Below, in pieces: positions 1-9,793 of a stretch of 35,031 bases of DNA. A program made the position numbers and the translations under genes. How positions within the stretch are numbered: the stretch's first letter is position 1; each line of letters opens with the position of its first letter. Under the pieces are notes generated by a model. The model ran no database searches, was not told the origin of the DNA, and saw only the letters and a list, made by a program, of their open reading frames with translations. The DNA comes from an uncultured Caldisericota bacterium. GTDB lineage: Bacteria > Caldisericota > Caldisericia > Caldisericales > Caldisericaceae. The stretch is from NCBI GenBank assembly GCA_913055585.1, contig CAJXKN010000005.1, forward strand, positions 1-35,031. The letters are read 5' to 3'.

Positions 1-168
1 ATTCTTTCACCGATTCGTCCGCCTTCCCCTATTGAAATGAGCAACTATTTTTTGCATGAATACCACAAATTGCATTCTTACAAAAAGCTTTATGAGAAAT
101 TCATTACAAGAAGGCCCGTTGTTTTAGGGAGGCTATTTGCGTTGTTCAGAGTATTAAAAAATGGCTAA
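1..168 (+). CDS. C-terminal end of an unidentified protein (5' truncated by window)
   Basis: Frame 1 is open from base 1 to TAA at 166-168: ILSPIRPPSPIEMSNYFLHEYHKLHSYKKLYEKFITRRPVVLGRLFALFRVLKNG*. No family recognised. Confidence 0.6.
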   Translation: MLSPIRPPSPIEMSNYFLHEYHKLHSYKKLYEKFITRRPVVLGRLFALFRVLKNG

Positions 169-297
169 AATTTATAATCTATGCTGAAAGCGTAAAAAAG
201 CCTGGAATATACACACTTTCCGAAATTTTGGGATAGTTTAACTATTAAAATTTTAGGTAAAATAACATAAAAATATACATTTTCCCTTACAAACCTC

Positions 298-326
298 TTG
301 ACAAGAATGTTTTTTATATATAAAAT
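298..326 (+). promoter_or_regulatory. sigma70-type promoter for the HU gene
   Basis: TTGACA (298-303), 17-nt spacer, TAAAAT (321-326), upstream of the HU RBS. Confidence 0.65.
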
Positions 327-373
327 GAAAGAAATAAGTAAATATGCCATTTTTAGGAAAGGAGGTGAGACAG

Positions 374-649
374 ATGAATAAGCCTGAACTTATTGATGCA
401 ATTGCAAAGAAGACGGGTTTGAAAAAGAATGAAACAGAAGCTTTTATCAGTGCTTTTGTTGATGTAGTTATGGATTCTTTGAAGAAGGGAGACAAGGTTG
501 CACTTGTTGGCTTTGGTTCTTTTAACACAAGGAAAAGAGCAAAGAGAAATGGTGTTAACCCAAGAACAAGGAAGAAAATTAGGATTCCCGCAAAAGTTGT
601 TCCTTACTTCAAACCAGGGAAAAAGCTAAAAGATGTAGTAGCAAAGTAG
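374..649 (+). CDS. hup: HU family DNA-binding protein
   Basis: MNKPELIDAIAKKTGLKKNETEAF...ALVGFGSFNTRKRAKRNGVNPRTRKKIRIPAKVVPYFKPGKKLKDVV is classic HU. RBS AGGAAAGGAGGTGA supports ATG 374 over the longer ORF start at 344. Confidence 0.97.
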   Translation: MNKPELIDAIAKKTGLKKNETEAFISAFVDVVMDSLKKGDKVALVGFGSFNTRKRAKRNGVNPRTRKKIRIPAKVVPYFKPGKKLKDVVAK

Positions 650-663
650 CATCTTAGTTGCTT

Positions 664-693
664 GGGCAGAGAGAAATCTCTGCCCAGCTTTTA
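664..693 (+). terminator. Rho-independent terminator after HU
   Basis: GGGCAGAGA-GAAA-TCTCTGCCC hairpin followed by a T-rich stretch (agcttttatt). Confidence 0.75.
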
Positions 694-762
694 TTCTGAG
701 AAAGTACGGATAGAATATAACTTCTTGATCATTGTTTTCTATTAATCTATATAGTATATCTT

Positions 763-930
763 GATGCAATGGAGCGATTTGCTACGCCTACATATCTATT
801 ACCTGAACAGGTCTTTGAGGATGGAACACCAACCGAATCTGCTACACCCCTTGCCTGGGCTCATGCGGCATACATCATCCTTTATAATCTTATTAATGCA
901 CTCTCTTCTAATAAAAAAGGAATTATTTAG
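763..930 (+). pseudogene. C-terminal remnant of a GH15 glucoamylase-like gene
   Basis: Frame opening after the stop at 718-720 reads ...DAMERFATPTYLLPEQVFEDGTPTESATPLAWAHAAYIILYNLINALSSNKKGII*. LPEQV...(P)TxSATPLAWAHAxYI is the GH15 C-terminal signature. No catalytic (alpha/alpha)6 barrel precedes it. Confidence 0.72.
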
Positions 931-931
931 C

Positions 932-1342
932 TCAAAGATCTTGGAATATTCGTGCTGTTGAAAGACCTGGTGCAGAAACATTTAAATCGAGAAAATAGCC
1001 AAATGGTGTTTGATGTACCTCATACCCTACATTTTCAAGTCTCTCTTTTGCTTTGTTCAATATTTCCTGAGCTATCTTTGGATCCGCTTTGCTCTTTGAC
1101 AAATGTGCAAAAGAATGCAGAATAATACGCTTTGTCTTGTTTTTTCCTGCAGCCCACTTCAAGCTCTTGATAAGCTTCTTGACTTTTTTATTTACCTCTT
1201 CCTCATCTTCCTTTTCTGCTTGAATAAAACCTACAAGTACATTATCAAAACTTTCCGTTCGCCTGTCATCTGCGAATGATTCGAGCGTCTTTGTCGTAGT
1301 TTTATAGCTGAATTTGTCCATATAAATTATTAGTAGTTTCAT
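932..1342 (-). CDS. stand-alone archaeal-type threonyl-tRNA synthetase editing-domain protein
   Basis: MKLLIIYMDKFSYKTTTK...TKRIILHSFAHLSKSKADPKIAQEILNKAKERLENVGYEVHQTPFGYFLDLNVSAPGLS. FAHLS and (x)PFGY motifs match the archaeal ThrRS N-terminal editing domain (tRNA-Thr_ED). RBS GGAGGTGCAT supports the start at 1342. Confidence 0.8.
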   Translation of the reverse strand: MKLLIIYMDKFSYKTTTKTLESFADDRRTESFDNVLVGFIQAEKEDEEEVNKKVKKLIKSLKWAAGKNKTKRIILHSFAHLSKSKADPKIAQEILNKAKERLENVGYEVHQTPFGYFLDLNVSAPGLSTARIFQDL

Positions 1343-1478
1343 ATGCACCTCCAATAAACAATATAGCATATTTTATAATCTTGTGAATATACATAAAAAC
1401 TTTTTCATTTGCAAAATAGTTTGAATATATTTATAGTATAATAAAATACTTCATATAAACTAATTGGAGGTATAAAAA

Positions 1479-1631
1479 ATGAAGAATTATTATGGTATGG
1501 ATTTAGGAGAAATAGCAAGCCCTGGAGAAAAAATAAGCGGACTTATTATCTTTCTTTCGGTATGGGTTATCTCTTTGTACCTTATAAAAAGATGGATTGC
1601 TTTAAGAAAAGATAGCGTCATTGAAAGATAA
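1479..1631 (+). CDS. small single-TM membrane protein, 50 aa (putative)
   Basis: MKNYYGMDLGEIASPGEKISGLIIFLSVWVISLYLIKRWIALRKDSVIER*. Strong RBS (TTGGAGGTATAAAAAATG), one TM segment, positive C-terminal tail. Below the track's length cutoff. Confidence 0.6.
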   Translation: MKNYYGMDLGEIASPGEKISGLIIFLSVWVISLYLIKRWIALRKDSVIER

Positions 1632-1669
1632 AGTAAGTAACATAGTTTACAATTACTTAGTTTGAGAAT

Positions 1670-2545
1670 ATGACAAAATTAGAAAAGAAAGCAATTCTTG
1701 TAATTGTTTTAATGACGTTAGTTTGGGGCGGAACATTTCCTTTAGTTAAAGTTTTACTCAATTTTCTTTCGCCCGTTAATCTGCTTATGTACAGATTTTT
1801 ATTCGCTGCTCTCATTGCATTCCCTTTCCTTCTAAGAGACATTAAAAAGAATAGAAAATACATTTTAAAACTAATAATACTTAGCATTCTTCTCTATATT
1901 GCATACTACGCTCAAACTGTAGGCTTAAAGTATACTACTTCCTCAAAAAGCGCTTTCATAACAGGTTTGTATGTTATTTTCACGCCAATCTTTGCTTTAT
2001 TTTTTACAAAGGAAAAATTAACCCTTAAGCTGTCAATATCACTGCTACTATCTTTGATGGGGCTTGCTCTTCTCTCCAATATCACCTTTATGCATTTTGA
2101 AATAAATATTGGAGACCTTATTACAATAATCTCTGCTGTAACATTTGCTATTCAGATTGTACTCACTAATATCTATGCGAAAGAAATTGATATTTTATTT
2201 ATTACTTCTTTTCAGATGGTTTTTATGTTTGCAATGGGGATTCCCTTTGCTGGTAATTTCTTAAAAGTTGCTATGCCTCTCTGGGTCCTTTTAAGTCTTA
2301 TATTCTTAGGGTGTTTTGCAGGTTTTCTTGCAGTTCTTGCAGAAACGTATAGTTTAAAGTACCTTGACCCTGACAGAGCAGCAATTCTGTTTACCCTTGA
2401 ACCTGTATTTGCAGGTATATTCTCGTTTATATTTCTTAACGAAAGGCTTTCTCGAAACGGAATAATAGGTGCTTTTCTTATTCTCATCGCTATGTGGCTT
2501 GCTGCTACAAGCAAAGTAAAGAAAGGTCTATCTTCTAAAGAATAA
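1670..2545 (+). CDS. EamA/DMT-family transporter
   Basis: About 10 TM segments; TLVWGGTFPLVKVLL and the repeat-2 motif TLEPVFAGIFSFIFLNERLSRNGIIGAFLILIAM. Confidence 0.9.
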   Translation: MTKLEKKAILVIVLMTLVWGGTFPLVKVLLNFLSPVNLLMYRFLFAALIAFPFLLRDIKKNRKYILKLIILSILLYIAYYAQTVGLKYTTSSKSAFITGLYVIFTPIFALFFTKEKLTLKLSISLLLSLMGLALLSNITFMHFEINIGDLITIISAVTFAIQIVLTNIYAKEIDILFITSFQMVFMFAMGIPFAGNFLKVAMPLWVLLSLIFLGCFAGFLAVLAETYSLKYLDPDRAAILFTLEPVFAGIFSFIFLNERLSRNGIIGAFLILIAMWLAATSKVKKGLSSKE

Positions 2546-2740
2546 GTTCAGTAGTACTGTGAGAATTATGCTTATAACGATGCTTGTTACTATTGGAAAA
2601 TAGAATGTGAAATTTTTACGCTGGATAACGATATCTCCGGGGAGTTTGATAAAACCAAACCTTTCGACTAAAAAAAGAATTCCAGCTATCACTAAAAACA
2701 GTATACCAAGCTCAAAGAAAATTTTACTAAAACGCATCAT
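2528..2740 (-). CDS. DUF2905 family small membrane protein
   Basis: GFIKLPGDIVIQRKNFTFYFPIVTSIVISIILTVLLNLFFRR matches DUF2905. RBS gaggtgat favours MMRF as start. Overlaps the EamA gene tail-to-tail. Confidence 0.88.
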   Translation of the reverse strand: MMRFSKIFFELGILFLVIAGILFLVERFGFIKLPGDIVIQRKNFTFYFPIVTSIVISIILTVLLNLFFRR

Positions 2741-2771
2741 ATACATCACCTCTCTATTTTCAATATTATAC

Positions 2772-3371
2772 TCATAAATCGTAATTCTCTACAGAGTCTA
2801 TTGTTAAATAATACGTAACTACTGCCTTTCCATATTTTTTCTCTTTGAACTTTCTAAACAAATGCTCTCCTTTAATTTCGTCAGTAAGTATTTCCTCTGG
2901 AGAATGCTCTGCAATAATAATTGAATTTTCATTAAGCAGTGGAAAATAAGCAAGTGCTTTTATTACCTTTTCTGAAAGCAACGATGCATATGGAGGGTCG
3001 AGAAATACAATATCAAATTTCCCCTGTACTCTTTTCTCAATTTTTTTATAGTTTTTAATAGCAGAAAGTACGTCCTTTTTCATTATGGATACGTTTTTTT
3101 TCACATCAAGCAAAGAAACATTTTTCTTGAGTGTTTGTATGGAAATACTTTCTTTATCGACAAACAGAACAAATTTTGCTCCCTCACTTAGTGCTTCAAA
3201 TCCCATTGCCCCTGAGCCTGCAAAAAGGTCCAAAAAAATACTATTTTTTACTTTATCTCTTATCGTATTAAATATTGATTCCCTTACCTTATCGCTTGTA
3301 GGCCTGAGAAGTGCATTCTTAGGCGGCGAGAAAAGAACCTTCCCTCTGAACTTTCCTGTTATTATTCTCAT
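2772..3371 (-). CDS. rsmD: 16S rRNA (guanine(966)-N(2))-methyltransferase RsmD
   Basis: [17 protein letters not shown]...RPTSDKVRESIFNTI, LDLFAGSGAMGFEALSEGA and IVFLDPPY (DPPY) motifs. Confidence 0.95.
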   Translation of the reverse strand: MRIITGKFRGKVLFSPPKNALLRPTSDKVRESIFNTIRDKVKNSIFLDLFAGSGAMGFEALSEGAKFVLFVDKESISIQTLKKNVSLLDVKKNVSIMKKDVLSAIKNYKKIEKRVQGKFDIVFLDPPYASLLSEKVIKALAYFPLLNENSIIIAEHSPEEILTDEIKGEHLFRKFKEKKYGKAVVTYYLTIDSVENYDL

Positions 3372-5692
3372 TAAGCAATACCTGCAAGTTCTATCTTATC
3401 AGAAAACTTATGCTTAAGCACTTTCATTAATTCTGCTTTTTTCTCTTTGTCCCACTGAATTTTATTTTCTATGGTAAGCTCTGCTTGTTTGCGTGCAATT
3501 TCAAGTAGTTTCATATCCTTTTCTCTTAAAAGTGATGTGATTTTGAATTCTGGCAAACCGTGCTGCTTCAACCCAAGAAGTTCTCCTGGACCTCTTAGCC
3601 TCAAATCCGCTTCGGATACTTCAAAGCCATCCAATGTTTTCTCAAGCACACGCAATCTGTTTAGAGCTTCTTCCCTCTTACTTTTAGTTATAAGGAAACA
3701 GTAAGACTGCAAATTGCTCCTTCCTACTCTTCCCCTCAATTGATGGAGTGTTGCAAGCCCAAAATGGTCCGCATCTTCTACAATGATAACAGTTGCATCA
3801 GGCACATCTACCCCTACTTCAATTACAGTGGTCGATACAAGTACGGGTATCTTGCCTGATTTGAAGGAAGTCATTACTGATGCTTTTTCTTTGGAGCTCA
3901 TTGCACCGTGGAGGATGCCCACATCAAAATTCTTTAGATACGTTTCTTTTAGTTCTTTCACTTTCTCCTGTACAGATTGCAATTCACTTTTTTCTGATTC
4001 TTCTATAAGAGGACAAACGATGTATCCCTTTCTTCCTGCTTTTAATTCAGCTACAAGCGTATTATATGCTTCGCTCCCGTTTCCTATAAATACTTTTGTT
4101 AATACAGGCTTTCTTCCCTTAGGCATTTCTCTTATCTGCGTAATATCTAAGTCGCCATAAAGAGTTAGTGCAAGCGTTCTGGGAATCGGTGTTGCACTCA
4201 TTACGAGTGTATGAGGAAGCAGAGCTTTGTTTTTAAGGCTGCCTCTTTGTAAAACACCAAAACGGTGTTGCTCATCCACAACTGCAATAGCAAGATTTTT
4301 AAATTTCACATCATTTTGAATTAAAGCATGAGTTCCTATTAGGACGTTTATTTTGCCTTCTTTCACATCATTTAGTATTTTCTCTCGTTCTTTACGTCTT
4401 GTGCCTGAAGTGAGAAGTGCAACACTTATATTTGCTTTACATAGAATCTTCTCTGCTACACTAAACGTTTGCTGTGCAAGTACTTCCGTTGGAGACATCA
4501 TTGCCCCTTGATATCCATTTTTTACTGCAACAAATAATGCAAATAGAGCAACAACCGTTTTGCCTGAGCCAACATCACCGTGTAAAAGTCTGTTCATTGG
4601 TCTTCCAGATGAAAGATCAAAAGCAATATCTGCCATTGCTTTTAGTTGTGCATCTGTCAGCTGAAAAGGGAGGAGGTTTTGAAAAGCTTCTATGTCAGTA
4701 GGTTCTACTTTTAATTTTATGCCTTCTAAACTTTCTATTTTCTTTTTCCGTAGTCCTAACATTAGCTGCAACATAAATAATTCATCAAATATTAATCTAT
4801 CCTTTGCTCTTTCAAGAAGCTCAAAGCTCTTTGGAAAGTGTATGTTGTACAGTGCTTCACTGATAGAGAGTAAATTCAACTTTTTAATAATATGCGGATC
4901 CATATAATCTGAAAGAAAAGGTAGATACGTATCAAGCGCTTTTTTAATCTTGTTCCTTAAAGTCTTTTGATAAAGACCTTCCGTTAAGGGATACACAGGG
5001 ATTATGCGCATTGAATGAATTGTTTCTTTTCCCTGCTGAATAACCTCATATGTTGGTGAGGGCATCTCCCATTTACCATACATAAACTGCACCTTTCCAG
5101 ATAGAATAACGGCCATCCCTTCTTTTAATACACCCTTTAGATATGGCTGGTTAAACCATACGGCAGTAATATAGCCTGTACCGTCCGTAATAATGGCAGA
5201 GAAAATTTTGATCCTCCGTACCATCTCAGATGTCTTTACGATTCTTCCTTTAATCAGAGCATTTGTCCCTGATTGGAGATAAGCAATTTTGTTTACATGC
5301 CTCAAGTCAATGTATTCTCTTGGAAAGTAATACAAAAGATCAATTACATCTCTTATGTTAAGTTTCTTAAGAGATGAAGCAAGGTGCGGGCCTATCCCCT
5401 TCATATACTGTACAGGGATATGTAAGTCTGAAAGAGAGACAAAATGTTCTTCTTTTACTTTTGTACCATAGAGAATAGAAATTGCTTGCTTTATTGTATT
5501 TTCTCTTTGTTCTGATGAGAGCTCTGCATAACGAGCAAATAGCTTCTTTATTTTTTCTTTTTTGCTCTCACTTAAATTTAGCTCTTGAATCTTACTGAGG
5601 ATAAATTTGTCCAATCCGCCTATCACGGCATCATTTTTGAAACCTCGTTTGACTTCAAGATTCAGCGGTCCTTCTATTAAATTATTGTTCAT
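3371..5692 (-). CDS. recG: ATP-dependent DNA helicase RecG
   Basis: OB/wedge domain; Walker [50 protein letters not shown]. Confidence 0.97.
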   Translation of the reverse strand: MNNNLIEGPLNLEVKRGFKNDAVIGGLDKFILSKIQELNLSESKKEKIKKLFARYAELSSEQRENTIKQAISILYGTKVKEEHFVSLSDLHIPVQYMKGIGPHLASSLKKLNIRDVIDLLYYFPREYIDLRHVNKIAYLQSGTNALIKGRIVKTSEMVRRIKIFSAIITDGTGYITAVWFNQPYLKGVLKEGMAVILSGKVQFMYGKWEMPSPTYEVIQQGKETIHSMRIIPVYPLTEGLYQKTLRNKIKKALDTYLPFLSDYMDPHIIKKLNLLSISEALYNIHFPKSFELLERAKDRLIFDELFMLQLMLGLRKKKIESLEGIKLKVEPTDIEAFQNLLPFQLTDAQLKAMADIAFDLSSGRPMNRLLHGDVGSGKTVVALFALFVAVKNGYQGAMMSPTEVLAQQTFSVAEKILCKANISVALLTSGTRRKEREKILNDVKEGKINVLIGTHALIQNDVKFKNLAIAVVDEQHRFGVLQRGSLKNKALLPHTLVMSATPIPRTLALTLYGDLDITQIREMPKGRKPVLTKVFIGNGSEAYNTLVAELKAGRKGYIVCPLIEESEKSELQSVQEKVKELKETYLKNFDVGILHGAMSSKEKASVMTSFKSGKIPVLVSTTVIEVGVDVPDATVIIVEDADHFGLATLHQLRGRVGRSNLQSYCFLITKSKREEALNRLRVLEKTLDGFEVSEADLRLRGPGELLGLKQHGLPEFKITSLLREKDMKLLEIARKQAELTIENKIQWDKEKKAELMKVLKHKFSDKIELAGIA

Positions 5693-6861
5693 TCTAAAAT
5701 AATTTCTTTTGCAAAGCTCTCCCCATTAATATGTTCTAAACCGAAGATTTCAGAAATTGTGTCTCCCATATCAGAGAAAGAATTTCTCAGTCCAAGATAG
5801 TAATTTCTCCTCACTTTCTTTCCGTATACAATAATGGGTACAAACTCTCTTGTATGGTCCGTATGTGCTTTGAATGTGGGGTCGCATCCATGGTCTGCTG
5901 TAATGAATAAGATATCTGTATCTTTCATACTGTTTAAGATATCAGGCAGAGCCTCATCGAAGTCTTTCAGCCCATTACCATATGCCACGTAATTTCTTCT
6001 ATGGCCCCAATGTGAATCAAACTCAACTAAATTTGTGAAGAGCAATCCTTCAAAGTCCTCTCGTATCAAATCAATTGTTTTTATTATCCCATCAATGTTG
6101 TTGCTTGTATGAATACTTTTCGTAAGACCAACGCCCGCAAACAGGTCATGAATTTTCCCCACACCTACTACCTCTCTTCCGCTTGCTTTCATTGTATCAA
6201 GTACGGTTTTTCCCTGTGGCTTCAACGCATAATCTCTTCGCTCAGAAGTGCGCACCAAACCGTGCTCAGGGTCGCCAATAAAAGGCCGTGCAATAACTCT
6301 TGCTACAGCGTTTTCGCCAACGCACACTTCTTTTCTTGCAATCTCGCACATTTTGTATAATTCTTCAAGAGGGATAACACTCTTATGTGCAGCAATTTGA
6401 AAAACAGAGTCAGCAGAAGTATACACAATGGGATAACCGGTTTTTACGTGTTCATCGTATAACTCTTTAATAATAGCAGTACCTGATGCCGGTTTATTGC
6501 CAAGTACTTTTCTCCCTATGAGTTTTTCAAATTTTTCAATCATCTCTTTTGGGAAACCATTAGGATATGTAGGAAAAGCTTTGTTAAGAATGATGCCCAT
6601 CATTTCTCCATGACCGCTGATTGAATCCTTACCCTTTGATTGTTCCTTCATCCTCCCATACGCTGAGATATAATCACCCTTTTTCCCTAAAAGGAGTCCT
6701 TTTAATCCCAGCTTCTCCATATTTGGTAGCCTCAAACCCTTGTTGTACTGCAGTACGTGAAGCAGGGTATTTGCTCCCCAATCGCCGTATTCAATGGCAT
6801 CATCTGCTTCACCTGCACCTACACTGTCCAGAACAACTACAATTGCTCTTTTTATGTTCAT
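5689..6861 (-). CDS. deoB: phosphopentomutase
   Basis: [22 protein letters not shown]...[13 protein letters not shown]...[11 protein letters not shown]...DHTREFVPI, an alkaline-phosphatase-superfamily phosphopentomutase. Confidence 0.96.
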   Translation of the reverse strand: MNIKRAIVVVLDSVGAGEADDAIEYGDWGANTLLHVLQYNKGLRLPNMEKLGLKGLLLGKKGDYISAYGRMKEQSKGKDSISGHGEMMGIILNKAFPTYPNGFPKEMIEKFEKLIGRKVLGNKPASGTAIIKELYDEHVKTGYPIVYTSADSVFQIAAHKSVIPLEELYKMCEIARKEVCVGENAVARVIARPFIGDPEHGLVRTSERRDYALKPQGKTVLDTMKASGREVVGVGKIHDLFAGVGLTKSIHTSNNIDGIIKTIDLIREDFEGLLFTNLVEFDSHWGHRRNYVAYGNGLKDFDEALPDILNSMKDTDILFITADHGCDPTFKAHTDHTREFVPIIVYGKKVRRNYYLGLRNSFSDMGDTISEIFGLEHINGESFAKEIILE

Positions 6862-6906
6862 TATTTACCTCCTTGCATTATAAATGTTAAATACTATCTA
6901 TTTTTA

Positions 6907-6934
6907 GTTATATGCATATTTTCATTTTTGTCAA
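6907..6934 (-). promoter_or_regulatory. promoter for the deoB-recG-rsmD unit
   Basis: Minus strand: TTGACA, 16 nt, TATAAC. Confidence 0.55.
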
Positions 6935-6986
6935 AGATAAGTGCAAACTTTACAGAGAAACCAATCTTTTATGCAGGATAATAAAT

Positions 6987-7015
6987 TTGACAGCCCTGCA
7001 TGAATATGATACAAT
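6987..7015 (+). promoter_or_regulatory. promoter for the OsmC gene
   Basis: TTGACA (6987-6992), 17 nt, TACAAT (7010-7015). Confidence 0.6.
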
Positions 7016-7089
7016 ACAAACTAAATAATAATGTTATAAGACAAGGATATTGATAAATGCTTATAATAAAAAATAAGGAGGTTAATAGT

Positions 7090-7521
7090 ATGAGCGAAGA
7101 TAATATTACTAAGGTGGAATTAAAAAAAGCGTACGGGCTTACCGTGATTGCAAGGAGTAATTCCAATCATTGGATTGTGATGGATGGTCCCGAAAAATTC
7201 AAGGGGCATAGTGCTGCTGCAAGACCGATGGAAGTATTACTTATGGGAGCCGCTGGATGCACATCACAGGATGTCATTTCAATCCTTGACAAGATGCAGG
7301 TAAAGTACAGAGATTTTAAATTGGAAGTGACGGCAGAGAGGGCACCAGATCATCCAAAAGTTTTTACAAAGATTTATTTGAAATACATGATCTGGGGTGA
7401 CGTTCCTGAGGAGAAATTTAAAAAAGCAATTGAGCTTTCAGAGAATAAATACTGTTCAGCTTCAGCAATGCTGAGGAAAGCATCAGAACTTCATACGGAG
7501 TATAAAATCTTTAAAGAATGA
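7090..7521 (+). CDS. OsmC family protein
   Basis: LLMGAAGCTSQDVISILDKMQ...KYCSASAMLRKASE, with the two conserved Cys of OsmC/Ohr. RBS AAGGAGG supports ATG 7090. Confidence 0.92.
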   Translation: MSEDNITKVELKKAYGLTVIARSNSNHWIVMDGPEKFKGHSAAARPMEVLLMGAAGCTSQDVISILDKMQVKYRDFKLEVTAERAPDHPKVFTKIYLKYMIWGDVPEEKFKKAIELSENKYCSASAMLRKASELHTEYKIFKE

Positions 7522-7525
7522 GCTA

Positions 7526-8215
7526 ATGAGGATAAGGGTAAATTTTGAAAAACCCGAAGATATCTGTTATATAGGGCATATAGATTTTACAAAGGTAGTA
7601 ACAAGAGGATTGAGGCGAACACTCCTTCCTCTAAAATTTACGGAGGGTTTTAACTCACGTGTTAAAGTAGAAATGGGTTTTCCTTTGAGTGTAGGTATGA
7701 TAGGCGAAGATGAATATTTTGACTTTTATTTAAGAAAAGATGTTGATATGGAACTCGTACAATCTAAGCTTGAGGAAGCATTCAAGGATATTATAAAGAT
7801 TAAGCGCATCAAGCCGGTGCAAGATAACATTCCGGCTATTACATCACTTCCCGCTATACTTGTACACTTCATATATGGTACACTGGAGGAAGTAATTTCC
7901 GAAAATGTTGTTGAAGAAAAGCTTATGTCTATTTCTGAGATGCAAGAAATCATTGTTTTGCGAAAAAAGCATAATGCAGATAAAAAGAAAAACATAAGGC
8001 CATTTATAAAAGAGTTCAAACTACTGAAAATGGAACAAAAAAATATTGTTTTTCTCCTCTCAGCATATTTTTCTTCTAATGGCAGCGTAAAGATAAGTGA
8101 AATTGAGCAGATTCTGAATGAAAACGGGATAAAGGTAAAGTTTGACTATATGATAAGGAAAAAAACAAGCGTAAAATACAAAGGAAAGCTTATGTCTCCA
8201 TTTGATATTGAATGA
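7526..8215 (+). CDS. DUF2344/TIGR03936 family protein
   Basis: RIRVNFEKPEDICYIGHIDFTKVVTRGLRRTLLPLKFTEGFNSRVKVEMGFPLSVGM matches the family usually adjacent or fused to a radical-SAM protein. Confidence 0.88.
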   Translation: MRIRVNFEKPEDICYIGHIDFTKVVTRGLRRTLLPLKFTEGFNSRVKVEMGFPLSVGMIGEDEYFDFYLRKDVDMELVQSKLEEAFKDIIKIKRIKPVQDNIPAITSLPAILVHFIYGTLEEVISENVVEEKLMSISEMQEIIVLRKKHNADKKKNIRPFIKEFKLLKMEQKNIVFLLSAYFSSNGSVKISEIEQILNENGIKVKFDYMIRKKTSVKYKGKLMSPFDIE

Positions 8216-8348
8216 ATCACTTATGTAAAATTAGTATAATAATCCTAAGAAATTTTTGGTATGGAGTTAAATAAAGTGTGTTGACTTAATGCAACTTTTT
8301 GATAGACTTTTATTGGAATTATTTATAAGCAAGAAAGGAGATGAAACA

Positions 8349-9656
8349 ATGGGTAGTATTTTAATCAAAACAGAAATTCCAGGACCAAAAAGTAAAGAGA
8401 TCGCTAAAAAAAGGGAACGATACGTTGCTTCCCCAATGAATCCTTCCCTTGCACCTTTTTACATCAAAAAAGGGCATGGTGCAGTTGTAGAGGATGTTGA
8501 TGGTAACAGATTCCTTGATTTTACAGGTGGATGGGGGTGCCTCATCGTAGGGCACACACCTGAAAGGATTGTAAACGCCATTAAAAGTCAAGCAGAGAAG
8601 TATATTCATACGGATTTTACAGCAATTCCTTATGAACCGTTTGCAGAGCTTGCAAAAATGATCTCCGAACGTGCACCAGGTGACTTTGAAAAACAGGTTG
8701 CATTTTTTAATGGTGGTGCAGAGGCAGTGGAGAATGCAGTAAAAATTGCAAGAGGTGCAACAAAGAGAAAAGCAATTGTTGTATTTGATTATGCGTTTCA
8801 CGGAAGGACACTTCTTACGATGACAATGACGCATAGAGTAATGCCTTATAAATATATATTTGGGCCATTTGCATCAGAGGTATATAGACTGCCCTTCCCA
8901 AATCCACACTACAACAATCTCAAAGTAGGTGATTTTGAACAGGAGCTTAAAGATACAGTTTATCCTGAAGATGTAGCAGCGGTTGTGATTGAGCCAGTAC
9001 AGGGAGAAGGTGGTTTTAATGTACCTCCTGAAGGTTTCCTTGAAGAGATAAGAAGAGTAACGGAAAAGTATGGTATTCTTTTTGTTGCAGATGAAGTACA
9101 GAGTGGTTATGGAAGAACAGGTAAACTCCTCGCTATAGAGAATTGGAATGTTGTGCCAGACCTTATTACTCTTGGAAAATCCATTGCAGCAGGCTTACCA
9201 CTTTCAGCAGTTGTAGGCAATAAAAAGTACTTTGATGCATTACCAAAAGGCTCTATTGGCAGTACATTTGGTGGAAACCCTGTTGCCTGTGCCGCAGGTA
9301 TCGAAGTGTTGAAGATGATTGAAGAAGAAAATTTACTAAAGAGAGCAATACACCTTGGAGAGATTATTGATAAAAGATTTAAGGAAATGAAAAACAAATA
9401 CCCGGTTATTGGCGAAACAAGAGGTGTCGGTGCAATGCGTGCAATAGAATTTGTAAAGGACAGAAAAACCTGGGCACCGGACAGTGAGACAGCTTCAAAA
9501 GTAATTCAGGAATCGCTGAGAAATGGTGTAGTTCTTGCAGGCGCAGGAATTCATAGGAACGTGATTCGTTTGCTTATACCTCTTGTAATGACAGATGAAC
9601 AGCTAAATGAAGGGCTTGATGTAATTGACAGGGCGATACAAGCAGTAACTGGTTAA
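8349..9656 (+). CDS. class III aminotransferase (4-aminobutyrate aminotransferase-like)
   Basis: FLDFTGGWGCLIVGHTPERIVNAI; FNGGAEAVENAVKIAR; FVADEVQSGYGRTGKLLAIENW; LITLGKSIAAGLPLSAVVG (PLP Lys). RBS AAAGGAG supports ATG 8349. Confidence 0.93.
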   Translation: MGSILIKTEIPGPKSKEIAKKRERYVASPMNPSLAPFYIKKGHGAVVEDVDGNRFLDFTGGWGCLIVGHTPERIVNAIKSQAEKYIHTDFTAIPYEPFAELAKMISERAPGDFEKQVAFFNGGAEAVENAVKIARGATKRKAIVVFDYAFHGRTLLTMTMTHRVMPYKYIFGPFASEVYRLPFPNPHYNNLKVGDFEQELKDTVYPEDVAAVVIEPVQGEGGFNVPPEGFLEEIRRVTEKYGILFVADEVQSGYGRTGKLLAIENWNVVPDLITLGKSIAAGLPLSAVVGNKKYFDALPKGSIGSTFGGNPVACAAGIEVLKMIEEENLLKRAIHLGEIIDKRFKEMKNKYPVIGETRGVGAMRAIEFVKDRKTWAPDSETASKVIQESLRNGVVLAGAGIHRNVIRLLIPLVMTDEQLNEGLDVIDRAIQAVTG

Positions 9657-9740
9657 ATATGCTTTAGTGTGGGCCTTTCTCAGAGATTTGTGTTACATTA
9701 AATATCAACCAAATGTTGAGGAAACTTACTATATGAATAT

Positions 9741-9768
9741 TTGACAAAATCTATCAAAGCTGTAAAAT
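9741..9768 (+). promoter_or_regulatory. promoter for the PLP-enzyme gene
   Basis: TTGACA (9741-9746), 16 nt, TAAAAT (9763-9768). Confidence 0.55.
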
Positions 9769-9793
9769 AATTTTTTAATAGGAGGTTAATAAT

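Noticed and set aside
761-961. 66-aa plus-strand ORF in the track
   Set aside because: Wrong frame: the meaningful signal here is the GH15 C-terminal frame ending at 930.
8361-8834. 157-aa Cys-rich ORF antisense to the aminotransferase
   Set aside because: Lies entirely opposite a convincing class III aminotransferase; low-complexity composition, no RBS or recognisable domain. Shadow ORF.
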